64,000 bases of DNA from Rhodoferax sp. (GTDB taxonomy: Bacteria > Pseudomonadota > Gammaproteobacteria > Burkholderiales > Burkholderiaceae_C): NCBI GenBank assembly GCA_024236015.1, contig JACKLK010000013.1, positions 50,906-114,905 of the forward strand, written 5' to 3'. The notes under the pieces are model-generated. The model had not been told where the DNA came from. It worked only from the letters and a program-made list of their open reading frames with translations, and made no database searches. The translations under genes were made by a program, and so were the position numbers. The stretch's first letter is position 1, and each line of letters opens with the position of its first letter. Below, one piece after another: positions 51,739 through 60,494 of the stretch.

Positions 51739-53654
51739 TCGCGGGGCTGCAATCGCTGCTGCGCTGGGCCTTCATGCGGGTGGAGGCGCTGTTCAACCGC
51801 GCCTTTGGTGACCGGGTCAATCCGCTGTACCACCTGGGCTCGATCACGTTCTGGCTGTTCTGGCTGGTCGCCGGCAGCGGCCTGTACCTGTATGCCTTCT
51901 TCGAGACCGGCGTGGCCGGTGCCTACGATTCGGTCGAGGCGCTCACGCATGGCCAGTGGTATGCCGGCGGCATCCTGCGCAGCGTGCACCGCTATGCATC
52001 GGACGCGATGGTGCTGACGATGCTGCTGCACATGGTGCGCCACTTCGCGTTCGACCGCATGCGCGGCTGGCGCTGGTTCTCCTGGGTCAGCGGCGTGGCG
52101 CTGATCTGGGGCGTCTACATCTCCGGCATCAACGGCTACATGCTGCCGTGGGACCAGCTGGCCCAGTTCGTCATCGTCGCATCGTTCGAGTGGCTGGACT
52201 GGCTGCCGGGCTTCGGCGGCGCGATGGCGCGCAACTTCCTGTATGAATCCAGCGTCAACGACCGCTTCTTTTCGCTGCTCGCCTTCATGCACATCGGCCT
52301 GCCGCTGCTGGTGTTGCTGCTGATGTGGGTGCATGTGCAGCGCATTCCCAAGGCCAGCACCAGCCCACCGCGGCCCATCATGCTGAGCCTGGGCCTGACG
52401 CTGCTGGTGTTGTCGCTGGTGCGGCCCGCATTGAGCCAGGGTGGCGCTGCCACGCTCGGTGTGTCGCCGACGGAGCTGCGACTCGACTGGTTCTACCTGA
52501 CGGTGTTTCCGCTGCTCTACCTATGGCCGATGGCCCAGGTCTGGGCGCTGCTGGTGGCCGCCACCGCCGTGATCACCCTCGTACCCTGGCTGCCGCCACG
52601 CTGGCGGCGCGCCAAGACCGCCGGCGAATTCCACATGACCGTCGACGACGGCACCCAGGCGCACCCGGTGCGCGCCGGCGAGACCCTGCTCGACGCCGGC
52701 CTGCGCGCCGGGCTGGACCTGCCCTACGAATGCCGCAACGGCGCCTGCGGCCTGTGCCTGTGCACGGTGCAGCACGGCGAGGTCGACCACGGCCCGTTCC
52801 AGGAAAGTGCCTTGCCCGAATCGCTGCGTGCGCAGGGCCAGACGCTGATGTGCTGCGCCACGCCGCGTTCGGACGTGGCCATCGAGGTGGTGCGCGCAGA
52901 CGGGCCCCGGCGCACGGCGGTGCATACCTACGAAGGCCGCGTCGAAACCCTGGAGCGATTGGCCCCGGAGCTGATCCGGCTCACGATCGCGTTGCCGCCA
53001 GGCCAGCAGATCCGCTTCACGGCGGGCCAGTACATCAACATCATCCTCGAGGACGGCCAGCGCCGCGCGTATTCGTTTGCCAGTGCCCCGGACAACGGTT
53101 CCACCATCGAGTTGCATATCGGCCTGGTGCCGGGCGGCCGGTTCACCGGCCATGTGTTCAACGCGATGCAGGTCGGCGACCTGCTGCGTTTCGAAGGCCC
53201 GCTGGGCCAGTTCACGCTGCGCGAGAGCGAAAGGCCGATTCTCTTCATCGCCGGCGCCACCGGATTCGCACCGGTCAAGAGCATCCTGGAGGATGCCTTC
53301 CAGCGGGGACTGCGCCGGCCCATGTGGCTGTACTGGGGGGTGCGCCGGCGCGACAACCTGTACCTGGCCCGGCTGGCCGAACAGTGGCAGGCGCAACACG
53401 ACAACTTCCACTTCGTTCCGGTGCTCTCCGAGGCGGATCCGGCAGACGCCTGGACCGGGCGCCAGGGCCTGGTGCACGAAGCCATGCTGGCTGATTTTCC
53501 CGACATGCGCGGCTACGAAATCTATGTCTGCGGCTCGGTGCGTATGGTCGAGGCCGCGGTCCCCGCGTTCATCGGCCATGGGCTGGACGAGAACCTGTGT
53601 TTCACCGATGCGTTCGTGCCCGCGGCCCGGCGGGATTCGGCTCCGGCCGATTGA
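51735..53654 (+). CDS. Cytochrome b fused to [2Fe-2S] ferredoxin and NAD(P)H:flavin reductase
   Basis: 639 residues in three modules. A cytochrome b/b6-like bundle has ligands H85, H99, H186 and H200 and a GYMLPWDQLAQF loop like the GYVLPWG loop of respiratory cytochrome b. Two further helices reach ~285. Next is a plant-type ferredoxin (C333, C338, C341, C373 or C374). Residues 395-630 are a ferredoxin-NADP reductase domain with the flavin motif RAYS (444-447), GGRFTGHVF, and the nucleotide-binding AGATGFAPVKSIL (~507). It could move electrons between NAD(P)H, FAD, 2Fe-2S and membrane hemes. The true start shares bases with the preceding stop; a much longer open frame upstream is a shadow. 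The bundle is paralogous to that at 48235. Confidence 0.72.
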   Translation: MIAGLQSLLRWAFMRVEALFNRAFGDRVNPLYHLGSITFWLFWLVAGSGLYLYAFFETGVAGAYDSVEALTHGQWYAGGILRSVHRYASDAMVLTMLLHMVRHFAFDRMRGWRWFSWVSGVALIWGVYISGINGYMLPWDQLAQFVIVASFEWLDWLPGFGGAMARNFLYESSVNDRFFSLLAFMHIGLPLLVLLLMWVHVQRIPKASTSPPRPIMLSLGLTLLVLSLVRPALSQGGAATLGVSPTELRLDWFYLTVFPLLYLWPMAQVWALLVAATAVITLVPWLPPRWRRAKTAGEFHMTVDDGTQAHPVRAGETLLDAGLRAGLDLPYECRNGACGLCLCTVQHGEVDHGPFQESALPESLRAQGQTLMCCATPRSDVAIEVVRADGPRRTAVHTYEGRVETLERLAPELIRLTIALPPGQQIRFTAGQYINIILEDGQRRAYSFASAPDNGSTIELHIGLVPGGRFTGHVFNAMQVGDLLRFEGPLGQFTLRESERPILFIAGATGFAPVKSILEDAFQRGLRRPMWLYWGVRRRDNLYLARLAEQWQAQHDNFHFVPVLSEADPADAWTGRQGLVHEAMLADFPDMRGYEIYVCGSVRMVEAAVPAFIGHGLDENLCFTDAFVPAARRDSAPAD

Positions 53655-53761
53655 CTCCTGCAGCCGGCGCTGCGCACCAAAGGCGGCACATCCGGGCTGT
53701 GCGTGTTCGCCTCTGCATCACCGATCTGGCGGCCCGACCGCCAGCTTCCTATACTGCCTGC

Positions 53762-54400
53762 ATGAACACCATCGCCGACCTGCGCAAGAGTTACGAACGG
53801 GCCGAACTCAGCGAGGACGCTTCCCATGCCGACCCGCTCAGACAGTTCGCCCAGTGGCTGGACGAAGCCATCGCCGCCAAGGTACCCGAACCGAACGCGA
53901 TGACGCTGGCCACCGTCGACCACCGGCTGCGGCCCAGCACCCGGGTCGTGCTGATCAAGGGCTACGACGAACGCGGCATTGTCTGGTACACCAACTACGA
54001 CAGCCGCAAGGGCCAGGAACTGGCCGGCAACCCCTATGCCGCGCTGCAGTTCCACTGGGTCGAGCTCGAGCGCACGGTGCGTATCGAGGGTGTGGTCGAA
54101 AAAACCAGCGCCGAGGAAAGCGACGCCTACTTCCACAGCCGCCCGCTGGACTCGCGCATCGGCGCCTGGGCCTCGCCCCAGTCGCAGGTGATCTCCGGGC
54201 GCGGCGTGCTGGTGGCCAATGCCGCCAAGTACGGCGCGCAGTTCCTGCTCAAGCCGCCGCGCCCGCCGCACTGGGGTGGCTACCGCCTGGTGCCCGACAG
54301 CTGGCAGTTCTGGCAGGGGCGCAAGAGCCGGCTGCACGACCGGCTGCGCTACACGGCCGACGACGATGGCCGGTGGTTGCGCGAACGACTCGCGCCCTGA
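53762..54400 (+). CDS. pdxH: Pyridoxamine 5'-phosphate oxidase
   Basis: 212 residues of the PdxH family: NTIADLRKSYERAELSE at the start, FMN-binding RPSTRVVLIKGYDERGIVWYTNY (~58-80), SQSQVI-like ASPQSQVI (~140), and the C-terminal WQGRKSRLHDR signature (~184). It makes pyridoxal phosphate in the cytoplasm. Standalone housekeeping gene, starting 107 bases after the cytochrome b-reductase gene. Confidence 0.93.
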   Translation: MNTIADLRKSYERAELSEDASHADPLRQFAQWLDEAIAAKVPEPNAMTLATVDHRLRPSTRVVLIKGYDERGIVWYTNYDSRKGQELAGNPYAALQFHWVELERTVRIEGVVEKTSAEESDAYFHSRPLDSRIGAWASPQSQVISGRGVLVANAAKYGAQFLLKPPRPPHWGGYRLVPDSWQFWQGRKSRLHDRLRYTADDDGRWLRERLAP

Positions 54401-54410
54401 CGCCCCGGCC

Positions 54411-54465
54411 GACCGGCCAACTGTTTGACCGGCCAACCGATCGACCGATCGATAGATCGACCTGT
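54411..54465. repeat. Short tandem repeats between pdxH and the AEC gene
   Basis: GACCGGCCAAC occurs twice (54410-54420 and 54428-54438 approximately), followed directly by three degenerate 8-base units of the CGATCGAC type (54439-54465). It lies in the 94-base convergent gap, so it may fold into terminator-like structures or simply reflect replication slippage. Confidence 0.55.
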
Positions 54466-54494
54466 CGCCCCGCCGTTGCGCGCTGCGGCGCGCG

Positions 54495-55439
54495 TCAGCC
54501 GCCCAGCAGCAACACCGCCAGCGAGACGGTGAAAGCCGACAACGCCGTCGACACCGCGATGCTGGCAGTGATCGTCTCCTGCGCCACGCCGTAGCGCTGC
54601 GAGAACAGGAAGGCATTGGCGCCGACCGGCAACGCGGCCATCACGATCATCACGGCCAGCGGCTGGCCCGACATGCCGAAGCCCCAACCGAGCACGCAGG
54701 CCAGCACCGGCACCAGCAGGTTCTTCAGCAGGCAGATCGCCAGTGCCCCGCGCAGATGCCGGCCCACGTAGGACGACGCCAGCGACACGCCGACCAGGAT
54801 CAGCGCCAGCGGACCGAAGGCCTTGCCCAGCCAGAACATCGGCGTGTCGATCCAGGCCGGCAACACCAGGCCGGTCTGCGCGAACAGCAGCCCGGCGATG
54901 ATGGGCAGGGGCACCGGATGGATCAAGGCCTTGCGCAAGGAACGCAGCGCCACCACCCACAGGCGGGCGACCAGTTCCGGGCGCGCAGCGGCATGGTCCC
55001 GTGCCACGGCAAACTCCAGCACGACGGTGGCCGTGGTCAGCAGCAGCAGCGAATGCAGCGGTATCAGCGTGAACAGTGTCACCAGGCCGGTGCTGCCCCA
55101 GACCAGGTCGATCAGCGGAATGCCGATCAAGACCGAATTGCCATAGGTCGCGGCCATCGCCACGACGCCGGCGCGCCGGTTCACGCCCTGCACATACAAC
55201 ACGCCCCCGAACACCAGCGCCAGCACCAGCGCATACACCAGGGCCGGAAGCAGGTCGAGCTGCTCGACATGGACCCGGCTCATGGAGCGAAACAGCAGGA
55301 TGGGCGTCAACACCATGAACGCCAGTGTCGACAGGCGCCGCACCATGTCCGGCCCCAGCCAGCGCGCCCGCCCGATCCCCAGGCCCAGCAGGATCAGCGC
55401 CATCACGGGCAACAGGGCGGACAGGACGACATGGTTCAT
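54495..55439 (-). CDS. AEC-family transporter
   Basis: 314 residues, ten predicted helices in two repeats of five, from MNHVVLSALLPVMALILLGLGIGR. Family features are TYGNSVLIGIPLIDLVWG (~113) and MAALPVGANAFLFSQRYG (~265). AEC proteins export or import carboxylates or auxin-like compounds; the substrate is unknown. It is divergent from the AraC-type regulator, which may control it. Longer upstream starts lack family sequence. Confidence 0.85.
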   Translation of the reverse strand: MNHVVLSALLPVMALILLGLGIGRARWLGPDMVRRLSTLAFMVLTPILLFRSMSRVHVEQLDLLPALVYALVLALVFGGVLYVQGVNRRAGVVAMAATYGNSVLIGIPLIDLVWGSTGLVTLFTLIPLHSLLLLTTATVVLEFAVARDHAAARPELVARLWVVALRSLRKALIHPVPLPIIAGLLFAQTGLVLPAWIDTPMFWLGKAFGPLALILVGVSLASSYVGRHLRGALAICLLKNLLVPVLACVLGWGFGMSGQPLAVMIVMAALPVGANAFLFSQRYGVAQETITASIAVSTALSAFTVSLAVLLLGG

Positions 55440-55617
55440 GCAGGCAGGGATGGTACATGCGGGTCGGAAGGTCTCGGGCTCCGGGTTATCGGCCATGCGC
55501 GGCGCCGTGCCTCGGGCCGCGATACCGGCCCACTGGATGCGCGCGCCGTCGCCGCTGGCCGATGACCTGGCCCATGACCGGGCCGACGACCGGCATCGGC
55601 GGTACAGTCGACAGGTT

Positions 55618-56301
55618 ATGGACATCGCTCCACCGATGCCGGTCGACCTCACCGCCCCCGCCGCCGCCGAACGGCGCCATTACCGTGGCGACCACGGACG
55701 GCACGCACACGCCCATGCCCAGTTGCTGTTCGGCATCGGCGGTTGCCTGGACGTGGAAGTGGGCGGGCACCTGATGCGTGTCGACGCCGTGACGGGGCTG
55801 ATCGTGCCCGCCGGCGCACTCCATGGCTCCGCCTCGCGCGACGGCGCCGACGTGTGGGTCCTCGACGCGCCCGCCGCCCGGGAATTCGACCGCGTGCGGC
55901 CGCTGGCACTGGCCGGTGGGCGGCCCCACGGCATGACGACGGCCCAATGGCTGGAACTGGCCCGCACGGCGCGCCGCGCAGCGCCGCGACGCCGGCTCGA
56001 TGCCGCACGGCTCGAGCGCGCGGTCGCCGCCGCCCTGCATGAAGACTGGCCCGCCGCCCGCATGGCGGCGCTGTTCGCGCTGTCGGTGCCGCAGTTCCAT
56101 GCGCGCTGGCGCCAGTTGACCGGGCAGGCGCCGCAAGCCTGGCTGCGCGAACGCCGCCTGGACACGGCGCATCGCCTGCTGCGTGCCGGCTGGCCCGGCG
56201 ACACGGTGGCGGCCCAGGTGGGTTACGCCAGTGCCAGCGCGCTGCTGTACGCGTTGCGCCGCGAACGCGGCGAGGGCGCACGGGCATTGCGCGGCGCCTG
56301 A
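55618..56301 (+). CDS. AraC-family regulator
   Basis: 227 residues: an N-terminal cupin-like sensor (HAHAQLLFGIGGCLDVEVGGHLMRVDA, ~30-56) and a C-terminal double helix-turn-helix (AARMAALFALSVPQFHARWRQLTGQAPQAWLRERRLDTAHRLL, then VAAQVGYASASALLYALRRERG). It is 178 bases from the divergent AEC transporter gene and 52 bases before an EamA exporter gene, so it may control one or both. Effector unknown. Confidence 0.82.
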   Translation: MDIAPPMPVDLTAPAAAERRHYRGDHGRHAHAHAQLLFGIGGCLDVEVGGHLMRVDAVTGLIVPAGALHGSASRDGADVWVLDAPAAREFDRVRPLALAGGRPHGMTTAQWLELARTARRAAPRRRLDAARLERAVAAALHEDWPAARMAALFALSVPQFHARWRQLTGQAPQAWLRERRLDTAHRLLRAGWPGDTVAAQVGYASASALLYALRRERGEGARALRGA

Positions 56302-56353
56302 ACGACAAGAGTCCCTCGACATTCGCCGGCCTGCGTCGGGCGACGATGACGCC

Positions 56354-57307
56354 ATGCTTGTTCATGTTTCATCGATACGCGGCATGGCCATGGTGGTGGC
56401 CGCTGCCATGCTCTGGGGTACCACCGGCACGGCGCAGAGCTTCGCGCCGCCGCAACTCTCGTCCTACTGGGTCGGCGCCTTGCGACTGGCCGTGGCCACG
56501 TTGTTCTTCTGGCCCATGGTGTGGGCCAGCGACCGTTCGGCCCTGTCGGCCCGCGCGCTGCGCGACATGCCCTGGCGCGGCATCGTGCTGGCGGCGACCT
56601 GCATGTGCGTCTACAACCTCGCGTTCTTCGCGGGCCTGCGCGCCACCGGCGTGGCCATCGGCACGGCGCTGGCCCTGGGCAGCGGTCCGGTGTGGGCCGG
56701 CCTGCTGCAGGCAGCCATCACCCGGGCCCTGCCGACGCCCGCCTGGTGGCTGGGCACGAGCGTGGCCGTGGCCGGAGTGGTGGCCATGGCCACCGCCGAA
56801 GGAACGGCCGCGCAGGTCTCGTGGACCGGCGTGGCCTTGTGCCTGCTGGCCGGCCTGTCGTACGCCACCTACGCCATCCAGAACCAGCGCATGGTCAGCG
56901 GCGCGTCACCGGCGGCGGTGACGGCCACCGTGTTCACGCTGGCCGCCGTGCTGGCCGTACCCGGCGCGGCGCTGCTGTCCGGTGCACCGCAGCTGCGGGG
57001 CGACGACGTCGCCATCCTCGTATGGCTGGGCGTGGTCAGCACCGGCGTCGCCTACCTGCTGTTCAGCCATGCGCTGCGCCTGATCTCGGCCGCCACCGGC
57101 GTCGTGCTGGCACTCGTCGAACCCGTGACCGCATTCATGCTGGCCATCGTGATCGTCGGCGAGCGGCCTGGCCTGGCCGGGGTGCTGGGGTTGGCAGCGG
57201 TGCTGGCGGGGCTTTTCGTGGTGGTGCGCAGCGAGTTGCGCGGCCAGAGGGCGCCACGGCCGGGTCGCGACTTGCCTTCACGGGGATTTCGGGCTGGTTC
57301 TGGCTGA
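56354..57307 (+). CDS. EamA/DMT-superfamily permease
   Basis: 317 residues with ten helices in two EamA repeats (AAMLWGTTGTAQSFAPPQ at ~16 and VALCLLAGLSYATYAIQNQRM at ~160). It probably exports a metabolite or amino acid. ATG at 56354; an ATG 30 bases later is an alternative start. The C-terminal ~30 residues are Arg/Pro-rich and run into noncoding repeat sequence, so the natural end may have been altered. Confidence 0.83.
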   Translation: MLVHVSSIRGMAMVVAAAMLWGTTGTAQSFAPPQLSSYWVGALRLAVATLFFWPMVWASDRSALSARALRDMPWRGIVLAATCMCVYNLAFFAGLRATGVAIGTALALGSGPVWAGLLQAAITRALPTPAWWLGTSVAVAGVVAMATAEGTAAQVSWTGVALCLLAGLSYATYAIQNQRMVSGASPAAVTATVFTLAAVLAVPGAALLSGAPQLRGDDVAILVWLGVVSTGVAYLLFSHALRLISAATGVVLALVEPVTAFMLAIVIVGERPGLAGVLGLAAVLAGLFVVVRSELRGQRAPRPGRDLPSRGFRAGSG

Positions 57308-58110
57308 TGTGCCGGGACTTCTTGTTTTCGCATCTGCCGTTGATTCGGGGCCGCGTTGTTCCGCGGGCCTGCTCGGGGGCTGCGAAGGCCCGCGGGGCCC
57401 GTGCGTGGCGCTTCACTGTGGCGGTCGGGCGCTGAACGCGCCTGCGACTTCCCTGCGGTGCGCGGTCTTGCGCCTGCATCGCGCAACTCACTGCGCGCCC
57501 TGCGGGCGCTCCGTTCAGACAGGCGCGATGAGAATGATGACGAACGCGCTGCGCGCGAGGCGCAAGCCCTGTGCTCCTCGGCGCCACAGAGGCGCGCCAC
57601 GCACGGGCCCCGCGGGCCTTCGCAGGGGGCTTCTGGTTGGAGACGGGGTCAGGGTGCAGCGGGGCGGGCTAGCAGCGGACAGCGTGCGAGGCCTGGCGAG
57701 GGGCGTGGCGGGCCAACTAAATCGAGCGGCGGGTGCAGACACGGGGGCGCAACAGGATGCGGGAGTGGTCGGGACACGTTGACTGGCGGGCTGGCCGCCC
57801 GTGTCGTGATTGGGGTGGCGGTCGAGGGTGCGGCTGGGCGTATTGGCGGCTTCAGACTGGGTGCCGACATTCGACTATTGAAATTGCTTGCCCCAATCCG
57901 GTCACGCAAGGCCAGGGACGGGGGTCGCCAATGCAGCAACGATCTGGAGATCTGCCTTGCACCGGGTTCAGTGCGTGCGGCGAAAGCTCCGTGCCGCGCA
58001 GTGCAAGTGGTCTGTCGCTGCCCCCCAAATGGGGGAGTATGCCGATCATGGCTCGGCCGGCAAAATCAAAGCGGCATTCGACGCTTTCTTGCCACCAACA
58101 AGGTACACCC
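57308..58110. other. Noncoding stretch with fold-back repeat
   Basis: No supported gene in 803 bases. Open frames on both strands here encode only Arg/Ser/Ala/Gly-rich sequence of the RSERSARRARSELRD type, which typifies dispersed noncoding repeats in Burkholderiales rather than proteins. The left half holds a 246-base fold-back element (57380-57625). The rest, up to the PEP-CTERM gene, is GC-rich at first and then falls toward the lower GC of that gene. Confidence 0.6.
57380..57625. repeat. 246-base fold-back (inverted-repeat) element
   Basis: Outer arms of 32 bases (57380-57411 and 57594-57625) are exact reverse complements. The centre of symmetry (57502) coincides with an inner hairpin GCGCCC-TGC-GGGCGC at 57495-57509, and blocks such as CTGTGGCG and CATCGCGC are repeated symmetrically between them. 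The whole unit is therefore one imperfect palindrome. GGGG flanks both ends. It may be a MITE-like or REP-like element, or a structured RNA. Confidence 0.7.
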
Positions 58111-58812
58111 ATGAAATTCAAAGCTAATGTCTCTGTGCTCGCCATCGTTGCAATTGCCGGCTTCTTCTTTGGGGCGCCGGCGAGAGCGGTGGATCTATTC
58201 ACACTCAGTTTCGACATCGACACCGGCGATACGGCGTTGACGCTGTCAACCTATGGTTTGAACAGCAGCATCACGTCGGTAACGGTGGCTGGAGGGCAGT
58301 TGGTGGTTGGAGCGGGTGGCGCACAAAGCAGTGTTGACTTCGGTAGCTTCGTTGGCGATCTGACAATCGGGTTCGACACAACTGTGGTTGGCTCCGCTGG
58401 TTCGATCAATGTAGGGTTGCGCATGGGTGACAACACGTTCTTGTTTCACCCTGGATATCCAACCGGCGCCTTTCGAATCGACGGGCCTGGCGGGCACCCA
58501 AATTCAGACATGGGATTTACACCGTCTTTTGATCCGAGCCGTTTCACGGTAGGAGTTAATGCAAGCACCGGCGTTGCCACGATTGACATCGTCAACTCGG
58601 CGGGCAGTCACCACGAAGTTTTCAACGACCCCAACTACGTGGCAGGCTCAACAACATTTGGGCTGAGCGTTGGTGGATCCGGCTCGGCCAAGTTCGACAA
58701 TTTGCTCGTGGCATCGCCCGTCCCGGAACCGGAAACCTATGCCATGCTGCTGGCCGGGTTGGGGCTGATAGGTGCAATCTCTCTCCGTCGAAAAGCAAAG
58801 AAAATCTCGTAG
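58111..58812 (+). CDS. PEP-CTERM sorted exported protein
   Basis: 233 residues: signal peptide (1-26, ending PARAVD), a beta-rich, Gly/Ser/Thr-rich central region with no cysteines, and a C-terminal PEP-CTERM sorting signal (VPEPETYAMLLAGLGLIGAISL, then RRKAKK). Such proteins are cleaved by exosortase and displayed or secreted with exopolysaccharide. Base composition is visibly lower in GC than the neighbours and codon use is more AT-tolerant, suggesting later acquisition. A hairpin terminator follows. Its molecular function is unknown. Confidence 0.82.
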   Translation: MKFKANVSVLAIVAIAGFFFGAPARAVDLFTLSFDIDTGDTALTLSTYGLNSSITSVTVAGGQLVVGAGGAQSSVDFGSFVGDLTIGFDTTVVGSAGSINVGLRMGDNTFLFHPGYPTGAFRIDGPGGHPNSDMGFTPSFDPSRFTVGVNASTGVATIDIVNSAGSHHEVFNDPNYVAGSTTFGLSVGGSGSAKFDNLLVASPVPEPETYAMLLAGLGLIGAISLRRKAKKIS

Positions 58813-58838
58813 GCAGTCTGCGCTATGCAAATAACAAA

Positions 58839-58854
58839 GGGAGCTTCGGCTCCC
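58839..58854 (+). terminator. Terminator hairpin after the PEP-CTERM gene
   Basis: GGGAGC-TTCG-GCTCCC, a 6-bp stem with a stable TTCG loop, preceded by an A-rich stretch and followed by a moderately T-rich run, 27 bases after the stop. Confidence 0.7.
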
Positions 58855-59255
58855 GTGTTGCTTTACGGTTTTCGTCTCATTGCAAATTGACCGCCGCATT
58901 GCGGGCATTGGTGGATGACTGCACTCGCTGCAAAGCCGCCATCGCACTTCGGCCCCTGCACCACTTTCATCCTGCCCGTCATCCCGCCCGCTTCAGTGAT
59001 CGCCCGGCGCGCCTGCACCGGCATCGACTACACCACAGGCCAAGCCCCGACCTGTGCCGCAAGCTGCCGTAAACGCAGCCATTCGAGATGTCGGCAGTAC
59101 GCGCATGGGACTGCCGGGCCAGTCCGACGGACAACACGTGCTCCCTTTCCAGGCCGGCCCGCAGCACGCCCAGCATCCAAGCCGAGCACGGTACTTCTAC
59201 AACACCCACGAATCAGGTATGGTGTCCCGATCGCGCACCGTCGAGAGACCTCGCC
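58855..59255. other. Intergenic stretch without a recognised gene
   Basis: Open frames here are low-complexity and overlap one another. I see no conserved motif, RNA gene or clear promoter beyond ordinary sequence before the start at 59256. Confidence 0.5.
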
Positions 59256-60395
59256 ATGGCCGACCCCTCCTCCCTGCCCTCCTCCCTGCCCCCTGCCCTG
59301 ATCGCTGCCCTGATCGCTGCCGGCGCATCGCTGCTGGTGGCCGTGATCAGCGCGCTTGCCGCATTCCTGGCGCAGAAGCGTTCGATCGAGAACCAGGCCG
59401 AGTTGCAGCGGTACCAGGCCGATCTCAAGCGGCTGCAGGCGGAACTCGACGACCGGCGCGCGGAGCGCGATGCGCGGCGGGACTACGAATACGAGGCGCT
59501 CAAGCGCATGTACCAGGAATGTTCGCCCTTGCTGTTCGTGCTGGTCGAGCAGGCGGCTTCGGCCTATGGGCGCATCCAGGGGCTGGCGCACACGGCGGCG
59601 CAGGGCAATCTCGACGGGCCGGGCTCATGGCTCACGGCCCGGCGTTACCGCTACTACCGGCTGTCGACCGAATACCGGCTGTTGGCGCCGCTGGCCACGC
59701 TCAAGCTGCTGCAGCATCGGTTGACGCAGTTCGATCTGTCGCTCGAACCCGGGATTCGGCTCATGTACGGCCTGGCGCGCCACGCCGGCCGGGTGATCGG
59801 CGACGACTTCGATCTCGCGCAGACGGGTCCGACGCCGCTCGCCTACGATCCGCATCACGAACATGCGCAATCGCTGAGGCAGGCGCAGCCGGCCGTCTAC
59901 TGGCAGCAAGGTGTGCCGCGCGGCATTCTCGACAACGCCATCGAATCGCTGCTGGTGCGCGAGAGCGGGGCCGCGCCGCGCGTCATGAGTTACCTGGAGT
60001 TCGAACAGGCGCGGACCTTGCAGGACGGGCCCACCTGGAACGCGTTCGAGCGCATCGCGTATCTGGTGGCCGACTTCCATCCCCGTACGCGGCCGGTGTT
60101 CTGGCGCGTGTTGTTGGCCACGGCCGGCATCTACCGCGCACTGATGCGGGTGGCCGATCGCAACACGCACGATATCGCGTCGCTGAGTGCTGCGCAGCTG
60201 TTGGAGACCGTCGACGCCGAGCGGGCCAGCTTCGACTGGCGCGCGGCGGACAACAGCAGCGCCGACGATGACCAGGCCATCGAACAGGCGCATGCGGCGG
60301 TGGCCGCATACCTGCGCCAGTCTGTGGTGCCAACGGTCGCGCGCGACCTCGCCGCGCTGGCTCAGCAGGCCATGCCGGGCGGCCGGGGGCGCTGA
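59256..60395 (+). CDS. Membrane-anchored coiled-coil protein of unknown function
   Basis: 379 residues. An N-terminal hydrophobic helix (~12-38) is followed by a charged coiled coil (ENQAELQRYQADLKRLQAELDDRRAERDARRDYEYEALKRMYQEC; ~45-88) and a mainly helical soluble domain with many Tyr and Arg residues (RRYRYYRLSTEYRLL). The layout resembles uncharacterised proteins in which a membrane anchor and coiled coil precede a cytoplasmic domain. Start chosen at MADPSS; the preceding open frame is not protein-like. No function can be named. Confidence 0.65.
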   Translation: MADPSSLPSSLPPALIAALIAAGASLLVAVISALAAFLAQKRSIENQAELQRYQADLKRLQAELDDRRAERDARRDYEYEALKRMYQECSPLLFVLVEQAASAYGRIQGLAHTAAQGNLDGPGSWLTARRYRYYRLSTEYRLLAPLATLKLLQHRLTQFDLSLEPGIRLMYGLARHAGRVIGDDFDLAQTGPTPLAYDPHHEHAQSLRQAQPAVYWQQGVPRGILDNAIESLLVRESGAAPRVMSYLEFEQARTLQDGPTWNAFERIAYLVADFHPRTRPVFWRVLLATAGIYRALMRVADRNTHDIASLSAAQLLETVDAERASFDWRAADNSSADDDQAIEQAHAAVAAYLRQSVVPTVARDLAALAQQAMPGGRGR

Positions 60396-60494
60396 GCGGT
60401 CGAACGCATCGAACGCGGGCAGTCTCTCGGCGATCCATCGGGCACGCCGTGGACGGGGCCTGGCGCAGCCGCGGTTACACGCCCCGCGTCACGA

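Noticed and set aside
49866..53654. 1262-codon plus-strand frame
   Set aside because: Only the part after 51735 is protein-like (cytochrome b-ferredoxin-reductase). The first ~620 codons are a shadow over the exported-domain and heme-copper genes.
57356..58114. 252-codon frame in the repeat region
   Set aside because: It runs through the fold-back element and has the Arg/Ser/Gly composition of translated noncoding repeats.
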